Assembly (NCBI RefSeq): GCF_048820975.1
Contig: NZ_JBMEUF010000002.1
Coordinates: 124,001 to 188,000, forward strand
Length of the DNA stretch: 64,000 bases
Reading direction: 5' to 3'
Source of the DNA: Glaciecola sp048820975
GTDB taxonomy: Bacteria > Pseudomonadota > Gammaproteobacteria > Enterobacterales > Alteromonadaceae
Shown here: one piece after another, positions 33,977 through 41,725 of the stretch
Layout: each line of letters begins with the position of its first letter
Position numbering within the stretch: the stretch's first letter is position 1
Translations under genes and position numbers: made by a program
The notes under the pieces: generated by a model
Seen by the model: only the letters and a program-made list of their open reading frames with translations
Told to the model about the DNA's origin: nothing
The model's database searches: none

Positions 33977-34441
33977 CTATTTTGCTTCAGGAAAATCGAG
34001 TTGACGCCACGACTCATAAACAAACACCGCAACCGCATTTGATAAATTCATACTTCGGCTATTGGCTGTCATAGGAATACGTACTCGGCATTCAGCAGGT
34101 AACGATTCTATAAGCTCGTTAGGCAAGCCTCGCGTTTCTGGCCCAAATAATAAGGCGTCACCAGCTTCGTAGTTTACTTGGTGGTAATAAGCGGTGCCTT
34201 TTGTAGTGCATGCAAATATGCGTTTAGGCTGGCGCGCATCAATATAACTTTGCAGGTTAGGATAGCGCTGCGTGTTGGCAAACTCATGATAATCAAGCCC
34301 CGCACGGCGAACTTTTTTTTCATCCCAGTCAAATCCTAAAGGTTCAATTAGGTGTAAACTGTATCCGGTATTAGCGCATAAGCGAATAATATTGCCGGTA
34401 TTCGGGGGGATTTCAGGTTCAAACAAAACCACGTCTAACAT
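33977..34441 (-). CDS. trmL: tRNA (cytidine(34)-2'-O)-methyltransferase
   Basis: TrmL 2'-O-methylates the wobble base of tRNA(Leu) isoacceptors. The 154-aa SPOUT-fold product has PEIPPNTGNIIRLCANTG, LLFGPETRGLP and RIPMTANSRSMNLSNAVAV, the three SPOUT motifs that form the SAM knot. It is convergent with gpsA; the same neighbours are close to it in E. coli. Confidence 0.95.
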   Translation of the reverse strand: MLDVVLFEPEIPPNTGNIIRLCANTGYSLHLIEPLGFDWDEKKVRRAGLDYHEFANTQRYPNLQSYIDARQPKRIFACTTKGTAYYHQVNYEAGDALLFGPETRGLPNELIESLPAECRVRIPMTANSRSMNLSNAVAVFVYESWRQLDFPEAK

Positions 34442-34497
34442 GCTGATACTCTTTGGATATTAATGCACATGAGTATAACAGTGATTAAGGTGAGTAG

Positions 34498-35481
34498 TTA
34501 AGGCTTAGCGAAAAAATCTAATATCGTGCTAAGCGCTTGATGCTTTGCTGGGTCTTTTTCAAAAAGGATTTCATGCTTGGCTTTAGGAATAACAACACAC
34601 TTAGCTTGAGGCATAGACTCCACTGTTTTAGACATTTTTTTGTTATCAACTATTTGCTCTTCTTCCGCTTGTAATACCAACACTGGCATCATTAAGTGCT
34701 TGGCTATAATACGGGCAGATTGCATGGCGTTTATGGCTGCAGTCAACCATGTGAAGGTTATTCCCCCCAACTGCGCTTCAGGGCTTTGCGCCATCGTTTT
34801 GCGAAAACTCGCATAGCGAATTTCACTGTTCGTTAATTGATTGGTAATAAACGGGTACGGCTTATAATCACCTTGCCCCCAGAAGTAACGAGGCGTTTTA
34901 CCTAGTAATCGATACACAGTACCAGCACTCTTCGCAATAGCTTTCACTAGAACTTCTGGTAAGGGTAAATTAATACCTAACATTGGCGCACTAAAACACA
35001 CTTTTTTAAACAGCGTTGCGTTAGCTTGCAAAAAATGTACGCCGATTGCGCTGCCCATAGAGTGGCAAAGCAAGTATAAATCTGAATCAAGTGCCTGCTT
35101 GTGTAGTTGGGGTATCAACACATTTTCAATACATGCGGTAGCATCAGTGATGTAATCATCAAAACTTTCAATATATCCCATATGCGGGTTCGCTAACGCT
35201 CGAGATGAGCCACCCTGTCCTCGGTGGTCAAGCGCAAATACGCTATAGCCATTTTGGAATAGTTCAAATAGCAGTTCCTCATATTTGACAATAGCTTCTG
35301 CACGTCCCGGGAAAATCACAATACAGCCCTTAGGTGCTTCATGTAGCGCAATGCAGTAATGTAAAGTAACGCTAGGCGAGCATATCCAATGTCCGTATTC
35401 TAAAGATGAATCTAAGAAGCGTAAATAAGCTGGATCTTTCGGCTCAAGTACATCGTTTTGTGAGTGAAAATAATATGTCAT
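34498..35481 (-). CDS. Alpha/beta hydrolase, lysophospholipase/monoacylglycerol lipase-like
   Basis: A 327-aa serine hydrolase of the Hydrolase_4/S33 group. ALDHRGQGGSSR, the nucleophile elbow LLCHSMGSAIG, a late acid region (EEQIVDNKK) and catalytic His in PKAKHEILFE are visible. There is no signal peptide. PldB-like lysophospholipase or monoacylglycerol lipase is the closest guess. It begins 10 bp after the histidine kinase and is probably the third gene of that operon, linking it to envelope stress only by position. Confidence 0.83.
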   Translation of the reverse strand: MTYYFHSQNDVLEPKDPAYLRFLDSSLEYGHWICSPSVTLHYCIALHEAPKGCIVIFPGRAEAIVKYEELLFELFQNGYSVFALDHRGQGGSSRALANPHMGYIESFDDYITDATACIENVLIPQLHKQALDSDLYLLCHSMGSAIGVHFLQANATLFKKVCFSAPMLGINLPLPEVLVKAIAKSAGTVYRLLGKTPRYFWGQGDYKPYPFITNQLTNSEIRYASFRKTMAQSPEAQLGGITFTWLTAAINAMQSARIIAKHLMMPVLVLQAEEEQIVDNKKMSKTVESMPQAKCVVIPKAKHEILFEKDPAKHQALSTILDFFAKP

Positions 35482-35491
35482 AAGAATGAAA

Positions 35492-36901
35492 TTAGCGTAT
35501 CAGCTTAGCTGTAGTTAATGGGAAGTTTAGCGCTATTTTAAGGCCACCCATAGCAGATTCATACACATCAATTTGCCCCTGGTGTAGTTCTACTGCGGCT
35601 TTTGCAATCGCCAAACCTAGGCCAGTCCCCTGTACTTCATTTCCAGAAGGCGCGCGATAAAAAGGTTCAAAAATCTGCTTGGCTTGCTCAAGTGGTAAGC
35701 CTTCACCGTTATCTTCAATAACAATGCTCAGTATGCTGTGGGCATTTTTTTCATTCTGCTCCATGTTTATTTGCACGGTACTTTCACAAAACTTAATTGC
35801 ATTGCGCGTCACATTTTCAATCGCGCTTACAAAGCTTGCTTTATTGAGCATAAGTGTAAGTTCAGGGCATTCGTTGATTATAAGTTGCTTGCCCGAGGCT
35901 TTTGCCTCAAATATTAAGTCATCAAACATGGGGGTTAAAATATCACTTAATAAGCAACTTTGTTTTTGCGATAAGCTATGTTGGAGTTGGCTATCCATTT
36001 TGGCCAATTGTAAAGACTGGCCAATCAGACTATCCATAACACCAATTTCTTTTTCAATTCGTGCTCCGTAAGGGTTATTTTCGTTGCCTTCAGGGTTCAA
36101 CATAGCCAGTGCTAATTGCATTCTTGTTAATGGCGTTCTTAATTCGTGGGATACGTTTGCCATTAAGTCTTTTTGTTGGCGCAAGCTCAACGCTAAGTTG
36201 CTTGCCATTTTATAAATATCTTCATGAAGTTGGCCAAGTTCGTCTTTTCTTTTCGCTAAATGAGGGTCAGGCTCTTGTGAGTAGCCGGTGGCAAAATCAT
36301 TGCTAAGCTCTTGTAAGCGTTTAATCGGCTTAACAATTGTAAACGCAATGCCCACACAGGCCAGTGTGCCTAGTACTAAAAATACTACCAAGGCAGAGCC
36401 TAAAACCATAAATGGACGTTGCTGGTGGCGCAGTAGGCGCCCTGAAAACAAATACAAGGGTTTACCATTTGCGCTTACTGCTATCGGACCAATAAACTCC
36501 ATGTTCTTTGTGCGTATTACTAACGGTTCGCTCGCATTGACTAAATCAATGAACTTACTAGTTTGACTTAGCATGGGGCGTGGAAAGCCTAAAAATAAGT
36601 GCTTATTTTCAGGATCTATTAGTAAAAGCTGCGCCCGGGTACGCGCGCCAACTCTGCGCAGAGCCCTTTCAAAATCTGTATTTTTGTTTAATAGCTTTTG
36701 AACGTTCGCAGCAGTGCTTTGCAAATCAGCAAGGTGCGCGTCGGTTGTCGCACTTAGCTCCCAGGTGTCCCCTAAAAAGCGTGCTACAGTGAACGCTCCA
36801 ATCACCATTACACTTACCGCTAACCAAAACCATAAGAATATACGCCCAAATAAAGAGTGCTGTGGATTAATACGACGCAAGCTTCGAAACAATTTATTCA
36901 T
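35492..36901 (-). CDS. cpxA: CpxA-like envelope-stress sensor histidine kinase
   Basis: A 469-aa membrane kinase: helix 1 at about 20-42, a periplasmic domain of about 120 residues, helix 2 at about 165-190, HAMP, DHp with phospho-acceptor His252 (MANVSHELRTPLTRMQLAL), and HATPase_c with NVTRNAIKFC, VIEDNGEGLP and GTGLGLAIAKA. Domain order, size and the CpxR/CpxP context support a CpxA orthologue. It starts 2 bp after cpxR. Confidence 0.88.
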   Translation of the reverse strand: MNKLFRSLRRINPQHSLFGRIFLWFWLAVSVMVIGAFTVARFLGDTWELSATTDAHLADLQSTAANVQKLLNKNTDFERALRRVGARTRAQLLLIDPENKHLFLGFPRPMLSQTSKFIDLVNASEPLVIRTKNMEFIGPIAVSANGKPLYLFSGRLLRHQQRPFMVLGSALVVFLVLGTLACVGIAFTIVKPIKRLQELSNDFATGYSQEPDPHLAKRKDELGQLHEDIYKMASNLALSLRQQKDLMANVSHELRTPLTRMQLALAMLNPEGNENNPYGARIEKEIGVMDSLIGQSLQLAKMDSQLQHSLSQKQSCLLSDILTPMFDDLIFEAKASGKQLIINECPELTLMLNKASFVSAIENVTRNAIKFCESTVQINMEQNEKNAHSILSIVIEDNGEGLPLEQAKQIFEPFYRAPSGNEVQGTGLGLAIAKAAVELHQGQIDVYESAMGGLKIALNFPLTTAKLIR

Positions 36902-36903
36902 TA

Positions 36904-37593
36904 TTAATCCGTTTCATGCTGCATAAGATACCCACTACCACGAATGGTTTTAATCACATCGGCTACACCATTGTTCGCGAGTTTTTTACGGACATTACTC
37001 ACATGCATATCTAAGCTTCTATCAAATGCACTTAATTTTCTGCCAAGTACTTTCTCAGAAAGTACTTCTTTGCTTTGTAAGTTACCTACATTTTTCATTA
37101 AATACGCTAACAATAAAAATTCTGTCGACGTCATTTCAATTGTATTACCGTTGGCAATCACGGCCTGGTTCGCTTCATTAATATCAACGCCATGTAAGCT
37201 CACCTTTTGTGGTTGATTAAACGCTGTGCTGGGGTTTAGTCGGCGAATTAACGCCTTAATTCGAGCGACTAATTCACGTTGATTAAATGGCTTAGGTAAA
37301 TAATCATCTGCGCCTAATTCTAGGCCTAGAATTTTATCGAAGTCATCACCCTTTGCCGTTAACATGATTACAGGAATAGAAGAGAAGGTACGAATGCGCT
37401 TTAACGCTTCAAAGCCATCTATTTCAGGCATCATTACATCTAGCAATAACAGATCGTGCGGGACTTTATTAATTAGCTCAATACCTTCTAAGGGGTTGTT
37501 GGCTACACGCACATCAAACCCTTGTTGGCTCAAGTAGTCACTGAGCAATTCAGTTAATCCTTTGTCATCATCAATAATTAATAGTTTGTTCAT
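36904..37593 (-). CDS. cpxR: CpxR-like OmpR-family response regulator
   Basis: The 229-aa protein starts MNKLLIIDDDKG, with phospho-acceptor Asp52 (LLLLDVMMPEIDG), TAKGDDFDKILGLELGADDYLPKPF, and a C-terminal winged helix (FDRSLDMHVSNVRKKL ... TIRGSGYLM). These are hallmark CpxR-type sequences. Two starts are possible: ATG 37602 (MALMNKL) or ATG 37593; the latter matches the family N-terminus. It is divergent from the CpxP-like gene across a 266-bp region containing a CpxR-box-like repeat. Confidence 0.92.
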   Translation of the reverse strand: MNKLLIIDDDKGLTELLSDYLSQQGFDVRVANNPLEGIELINKVPHDLLLLDVMMPEIDGFEALKRIRTFSSIPVIMLTAKGDDFDKILGLELGADDYLPKPFNQRELVARIKALIRRLNPSTAFNQPQKVSLHGVDINEANQAVIANGNTIEMTSTEFLLLAYLMKNVGNLQSKEVLSEKVLGRKLSAFDRSLDMHVSNVRKKLANNGVADVIKTIRGSGYLMQHETD

Positions 37594-37729
37594 AAGCGCC
37601 ATAGGTGTAATAAATAAAACAATGAAAGCATTTAGTGCTTGAATCAGCGTATAGAAAGAACCGCCATAAATACATAGCCACGCTAGTTAAGGCACAATTG
37701 TATAAACTTGTTTCGTGAATATCACGGGC

Positions 37730-37745
37730 TTTACACAAGCTTTAC
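37730..37745 (-). promoter_or_regulatory. CpxR-box-like direct repeat
   Basis: On the minus strand the sequence reads GTAAA-GCTTGT-GTAAA, two direct GTAAA half-sites spaced by 6 nt (E. coli consensus GTAAA-N5-GTAAA). It lies between the divergent cpxR and cpxP-like genes, about 35-50 bp upstream of the cpxP -10 box. This is the expected place for autoregulation. Confidence 0.6.
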
Positions 37746-37757
37746 ACTCTCATGGCG

Positions 37758-37786
37758 TTACTTTGCATTGTATTGGTTATTATACT
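37758..37786 (+). promoter_or_regulatory. Probable promoter of the cpxP-like gene
   Basis: TTACTT (37758-37763) and TATACT (37781-37786) are spaced 17 bp, with the CpxR-box-like repeat just upstream. The ribosome-binding site AAGAGGAAATG and ATG 37860 follow 74 bp later. Confidence 0.5.
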
Positions 37787-37859
37787 TCCATCAACTAGCA
37801 AGAACGAATGTACCACAAACGGTGATACATCATAGACTAACAACCCAAGAGGAAATGTT

Positions 37860-38666
37860 ATGAAAAAACAAATTTCAGCAATAATCGCTATCGCCTGCTT
37901 TAGTCTAGCAACTATTCCTGCAGCTATGGCAAAACATGATCATCAAGGCCAGCGTGGTGAATTACGTATTTTTAAAGGACTTGATTTAAGTTCACAGCAA
38001 AAGCAAGACATCAAAACACTTATGAAGCAAACCCGTTCTGACAATAGCGTATTTGCTGCAGAGCGCGAAACATTTCGTGCACAACTTGATGTGTTAATGA
38101 GTATGCCTACTTGGGACGCTACATTAGCGACGCAGCTTATTAAGCAACAAATGGTGTCTAAACAGCAAGTGCAATTGAATAAAGTAAAATCAAAACATGC
38201 TGCCTTTTTATTGCTAAGTAATGAGCAGCAAGCTGAGCTGTTAGAAAAAATGGCTGACAAAAAAGACCGAAAAGCAAAGAAAGATAAAAAGGGCAAGAAA
38301 GATAAAAAGCGTGGCAAAAACAAACGCATGGCCAAGCGCTTAGATTTAAGCGATGAACAAAAAGAAGCGATTAAGGCCATTAAAGCGGCAAGCAAAGCGC
38401 AGTTTGAACTTGTTCGCGCTGACATGAAAAACTACAAAGACGCAGAAGACGCGCTTGTTTTATCCGAATCATTTGATGAGGCGGCATGGATAAGCCTGAA
38501 TGATAGCCACGCTGATACATTTATGGCAGCTCAATTAGCTAAGATGAAAGCAAAATATGACGAATATAATGTGTTAAGCGCAGAGCAAAAGTTAAAACTT
38601 GCAGAGATGCGTGAAAAAATGAAAGAAAAAATGAAAGAAAAACGTGAGAAAGCCGGTTCTGTATAG
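37860..38666 (+). CDS. cpxP: CpxP/Spy-like periplasmic protein, double-domain
   Basis: A 268-aa exported protein with signal peptide (1-24, AMA-K). Four LTxxQ-type elements are visible: LDLSSQQ (41-47), LLLSNEQ (117-123), LDLSDEQ (161-167) and VLSAEQK (238-244). This is twice the usual pair and suggests two fused Spy/CpxP modules. Between them lies a 30-residue linker (131-160) with 18 Lys or Arg. CpxP normally inhibits CpxA in the periplasm and also acts as a chaperone. The position divergent from cpxR supports the assignment; the exact function of the duplicated form is inference. Confidence 0.82.
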   Translation: MKKQISAIIAIACFSLATIPAAMAKHDHQGQRGELRIFKGLDLSSQQKQDIKTLMKQTRSDNSVFAAERETFRAQLDVLMSMPTWDATLATQLIKQQMVSKQQVQLNKVKSKHAAFLLLSNEQQAELLEKMADKKDRKAKKDKKGKKDKKRGKNKRMAKRLDLSDEQKEAIKAIKAASKAQFELVRADMKNYKDAEDALVLSESFDEAAWISLNDSHADTFMAAQLAKMKAKYDEYNVLSAEQKLKLAEMREKMKEKMKEKREKAGSV

Positions 38667-38726
38667 GCAGGTTTTATAAATGTGATACCCCTCCCTAAAG
38701 ATATTTTGTCGTAAATATCATCTTAT

Positions 38727-38755
38727 AACCGCTCATTTTTGTGAGCGGTTTTTTT
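38727..38755 (+). terminator. Intrinsic terminator after the cpxP-like gene
   Basis: AACCGCTCA (38727-38735) pairs with TGAGCGGTT (38742-38750), followed by a run of T residues to 38755. A standard rho-independent terminator. Confidence 0.9.
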
Positions 38756-38784
38756 ATGCCTGCTACCGATTGCTTTTTCGCCTA

Positions 38785-39231
38785 TTACTTTATTGCAATA
38801 TGCACTTCAATTTGATTGCCATTGGCATAATACTCAAAATCAATATTATACAATCGTTGGTGAGGGCAATCGTCACGGGTGAAGTGCTCCCAAACTTTAG
38901 TCCATGCATCAATTGCAATTTGTGGCATATCACCCCGTTCAACAAACACTAAATACTTTCCATCGGGGATCGTAATTTCTTCTAGCGTTATATCACTGGG
39001 AAATGATGCCCCATCGAAGCCAGCGAGCACGTTGAACATTCCAGCATGATCAGACTCATAGTTATAATATACACCGTAAACACGCTCACCACCTTGATAA
39101 TCAACAGGTACGCGCGCATCAAATAATTGCCAAAGGTCAGGAATTTTACCATGAGGGCTCATTTCAGCTGTATTGTTGGTACGTGCAGAAATACCATGCA
39201 CTGTTTGCTTCGAAACGTTTCTTACTTCCAT
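38785..39231 (-). CDS. GyrI-like small-molecule-binding domain protein
   Basis: A 148-aa stand-alone domain resembling the AraC effector-binding/GyrI-like fold (SOUL-like barrel). Characteristic elements are the N-terminal strand VSKQTVHGISARTNN, the VYGVYYNYESDHAGMFNVLAG strand-helix, and the ending FEYYANGNQIEVHIAIK. It has no DNA-binding part. Such proteins bind small hydrophobic molecules. It is the last gene of the run MCP - CxC protein - this gene. Confidence 0.8.
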   Translation of the reverse strand: MEVRNVSKQTVHGISARTNNTAEMSPHGKIPDLWQLFDARVPVDYQGGERVYGVYYNYESDHAGMFNVLAGFDGASFPSDITLEEITIPDGKYLVFVERGDMPQIAIDAWTKVWEHFTRDDCPHQRLYNIDFEYYANGNQIEVHIAIK

Positions 39232-39249
39232 TTATCTATTCCCTTTGGC

Positions 39250-39810
39250 TTATGTTGCGCAATAGCATCCACGTGCATCAGTATCAATAACCGGGTTAAT
39301 AAAGTCCTGATTACTTTTAGGCAAATTTAACCAGCGCTCAAGTTGCGTGTCAATTTCCCCTGTTTTACCAAAACATCCACTGCCTCTAGAGTACGGCCCC
39401 ATATAAATTAACTTATTACTTGCATCAAATGCAACCACTGCGGGGGTTGAAGGAAGATATTTCGAAACAGTAGCGGAATCTAGCGCATCTACATTTAAAT
39501 AGTGCGTGGTAAATGCGTGTTCACCAGCCCAAATATCAAGCTTTTTTTGATGTGGCTCAGCTAACCACTCGCAATAACATTCTCCTTGAACAATGTGAAA
39601 TACTTTGCCCTCCTTGTTTGTAGCACTGCTATTGGTGCTAAGCTGCGCATAAAGCTCAGATTCAAATGAAGCGTCCATAATAGCGCTAGACAGCGCCATT
39701 TTGGGGTCAAATTCGGTTTTATTGACTAGTCCGTATTGCACAATTAACACCGAACATAAAACGAACCAAACGGTGAGTATGCCTATCCCAACTTTATGTG
39801 GTAAGTTCAT
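39250..39810 (-). CDS. DUF6436-like thioredoxin-fold protein with two CxC motifs
   Basis: A 186-aa protein with an N-terminal membrane helix (about 8-27), followed by a periplasmic domain of thioredoxin-like outline. The first motif GECYCEW (Cys78, Cys80) occupies the place of the CxxC motif, TPAVVAFD carries the presumed cis-proline, Cys146 (GSGCFGKTG) is central, and the C-terminus ends GCYCAT (Cys182, Cys184). I associate it with DUF6436, but the function is unknown; redox or metal binding is inference from the cysteines. It starts 10 bp after the MCP gene. Confidence 0.72.
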   Translation of the reverse strand: MNLPHKVGIGILTVWFVLCSVLIVQYGLVNKTEFDPKMALSSAIMDASFESELYAQLSTNSSATNKEGKVFHIVQGECYCEWLAEPHQKKLDIWAGEHAFTTHYLNVDALDSATVSKYLPSTPAVVAFDASNKLIYMGPYSRGSGCFGKTGEIDTQLERWLNLPKSNQDFINPVIDTDARGCYCAT

Positions 39811-39820
39811 CTTAATTGCT

Positions 39821-41314
39821 TCACAAGCTAAAGTACCTAAGCTGCTCTGATAACTTGTTTGATAACACGTTTAAAGCCCTCACGTCTTTTTGTAAGTAGC
39901 TCACCTGTTCTTTTTCGTTTGAGAATAAAACGTTTAGGTGTTCGGTTGATTCACTCACTGATTTTGAAAGTTCAGCTTGCTGTGTGGTAGAACTAGCCAT
40001 ATTAGTTACGTCTGTATTTACTTGCTCAATACTTGCAAGTACATCTAGCATGTTGCTCGTAGCAGTTTCTGACGAACACACCGCTAACTCCACTACATCA
40101 ACGCAGTTATTCATATTGGTGACTGAGTTGTCGGCACTTTCGGTTAATAGCGCTGTAATTCTCTCTATTTCTTCCGCACTTTCTTTAGATTTAATGGCTA
40201 AGTTTCTAACCTCGTCAGATACCACCGCGAACCCTCTGCCATGCTCACCAGCACGCGCTGATTCTATTGCTGCATTAAGAGCTAATAAATTGGTCTGCTC
40301 TGCAATTGATTTAATACCTTGCATCACTTCTGAAATATTTTGGCATTTAAAGCTTAAATCACTTATTGCACTAGATGAAGTCTGTAAAACACTTTTAAGT
40401 TGCGCAATATTGGTTCGGCTATCTTCTATAGATACTTGCGTGTCCTCAGTACTTGTTTTTGCTTTTTCTGAAATTGCATTTGCATTCAATGACAGCTCAA
40501 CAACGCCATCTATTTTTTGTACAATATTGTGCATCGACTCTGATATTGAGCTTACCTGTTGATTCTGCTCTTCTACCGAACTGTCTAAGTCTTCTGATGA
40601 CTTTTCTACCTTTCCAGCCACAACTGCCAACTGTTCGGCAACCGCATTTGATTGTTCAACTAATGATTTAACTGCCAATAACATATTGCGCAATTGCTTC
40701 AATTCATGATCCTTTGGAATATTCTGCTCAGCTAAGTCTATTGTGCCGTTTTCTTGAATAATACTGCGCACTGAACGGTTGAGTTCGGATGCAACTTTAT
40801 GTTCGCGCGCTGAACCTTTAACCATGGCGGCTAACACTGCGCACTCAATAACGGCAAAAGCAGCATGTATAACTAGTATCATGATAGATAAACGCTCTTG
40901 CTCAAACACAAAAAGGCTACCATTCATTGATTGGGAAACAAAGCCTAAAATGTGGTGAACGGCAACAACAACCGTTGCGGTTACAATAATCTTCCAATCT
41001 CTAAAAAATATAAGAAATGCCAACATAACAAACACTTGAAAATGCATTTCGGTCATTCCCATTGTTTGCTGAATGTGCAAGGCAGCCATTAATTGAGTTG
41101 CAATCGCAACCGCATGGCGGCTTAAGGCGGAACTAGGCTGAGTAAAGCCTAGAAAAATAGGGACAGATATGATTAATACGCCTAAGCCAGCCCCCATAAA
41201 GAGGCTATCACTCAACAGGCCTATGAGAATAGCAAGCGCTAGTTGAGCTAATAGTACAACACTAAATACCTTGTGGGTTTTCGCGCTTTCATCTTTCTCA
41301 CGTAATAACTGCAT
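39821..41314 (-). CDS. Methyl-accepting chemotaxis protein
   Basis: A 497-aa chemoreceptor. The N-terminal 180 residues hold a cluster of about six hydrophobic helices without a large periplasmic domain, so input is probably membrane-embedded or cytoplasmic. The signalling domain has the hairpin tip QTNLLALNAAIESARAGE and the flanking helices HGRGFAVVSDEVRNLA. No HAMP is obvious. No che genes are adjacent. Confidence 0.92.
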   Translation of the reverse strand: MQLLREKDESAKTHKVFSVVLLAQLALAILIGLLSDSLFMGAGLGVLIISVPIFLGFTQPSSALSRHAVAIATQLMAALHIQQTMGMTEMHFQVFVMLAFLIFFRDWKIIVTATVVVAVHHILGFVSQSMNGSLFVFEQERLSIMILVIHAAFAVIECAVLAAMVKGSAREHKVASELNRSVRSIIQENGTIDLAEQNIPKDHELKQLRNMLLAVKSLVEQSNAVAEQLAVVAGKVEKSSEDLDSSVEEQNQQVSSISESMHNIVQKIDGVVELSLNANAISEKAKTSTEDTQVSIEDSRTNIAQLKSVLQTSSSAISDLSFKCQNISEVMQGIKSIAEQTNLLALNAAIESARAGEHGRGFAVVSDEVRNLAIKSKESAEEIERITALLTESADNSVTNMNNCVDVVELAVCSSETATSNMLDVLASIEQVNTDVTNMASSTTQQAELSKSVSESTEHLNVLFSNEKEQVSYLQKDVRALNVLSNKLSEQLRYFSL

Positions 41315-41647
41315 GGTTATATTTTCTCTCCAATCGAAAATGTTCTTCTACAATTCAATCGGCCGCTCATCCATATAACTTAACCGTTTTTTCTTAAAAT
41401 AGAATAGCTCAAAATAAAAGTGAATATAAATACATTTTTATTGCATATTTATCTCATTTTGTTATCCTTTCGCAAATATTGAAATAACATTGCTCACTTG
41501 CAAACATACAACACAGGAAATATTGGTGATTTCTCATTTTTTTCATAGACGTAAAAACGATTCTCCCTCAACCCGCTATTTTTTGACCTGCCGACGATAA
41601 TCGTTAGTAAGTAAATGTAAAATAGCACTTTGTGCGCATGGTATGAT

Positions 41648-41665
41648 GTATATTTAAGTATATAC
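41648..41665. promoter_or_regulatory. Palindromic AT-rich site upstream of argC, ARG-box candidate
   Basis: GTATAT-TTAAGT-ATATAC is an inverted repeat with 6-bp arms, 60 bp before the argC start. ArgR sites are 18-bp imperfect palindromes of related, AT-rich composition, so this is the best candidate operator. The 411-bp region 41315-41725 is otherwise AT-rich and I see no gene in it. Confidence 0.35.
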
Positions 41666-41725
41666 TCGACGTTGCCAGCCACTTTTTTGAGAAAGATAAA
41701 ACGAGAACTGTTGTAAGATTACATT

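Noticed and set aside
37943..38425. A 160-codon minus-strand frame with many cysteines and serines
   Set aside because: It is a shadow of the lysine-rich cpxP-like gene: AAA/AAG codons read as TTT/CTT on the other strand.
39984..40562. A 192-codon open frame on the plus strand
   Set aside because: It lies entirely opposite the MCP signalling domain. Its Ser/Leu/Thr-rich composition is what an antisense reading of an Ala/Glu/Ser-rich coiled coil gives, and it has no ribosome-binding site.
41494..41682. A 62-codon minus-strand frame in the MCP-argC gap
   Set aside because: No ribosome-binding site, no recognisable features, and it overlaps the argC control region.
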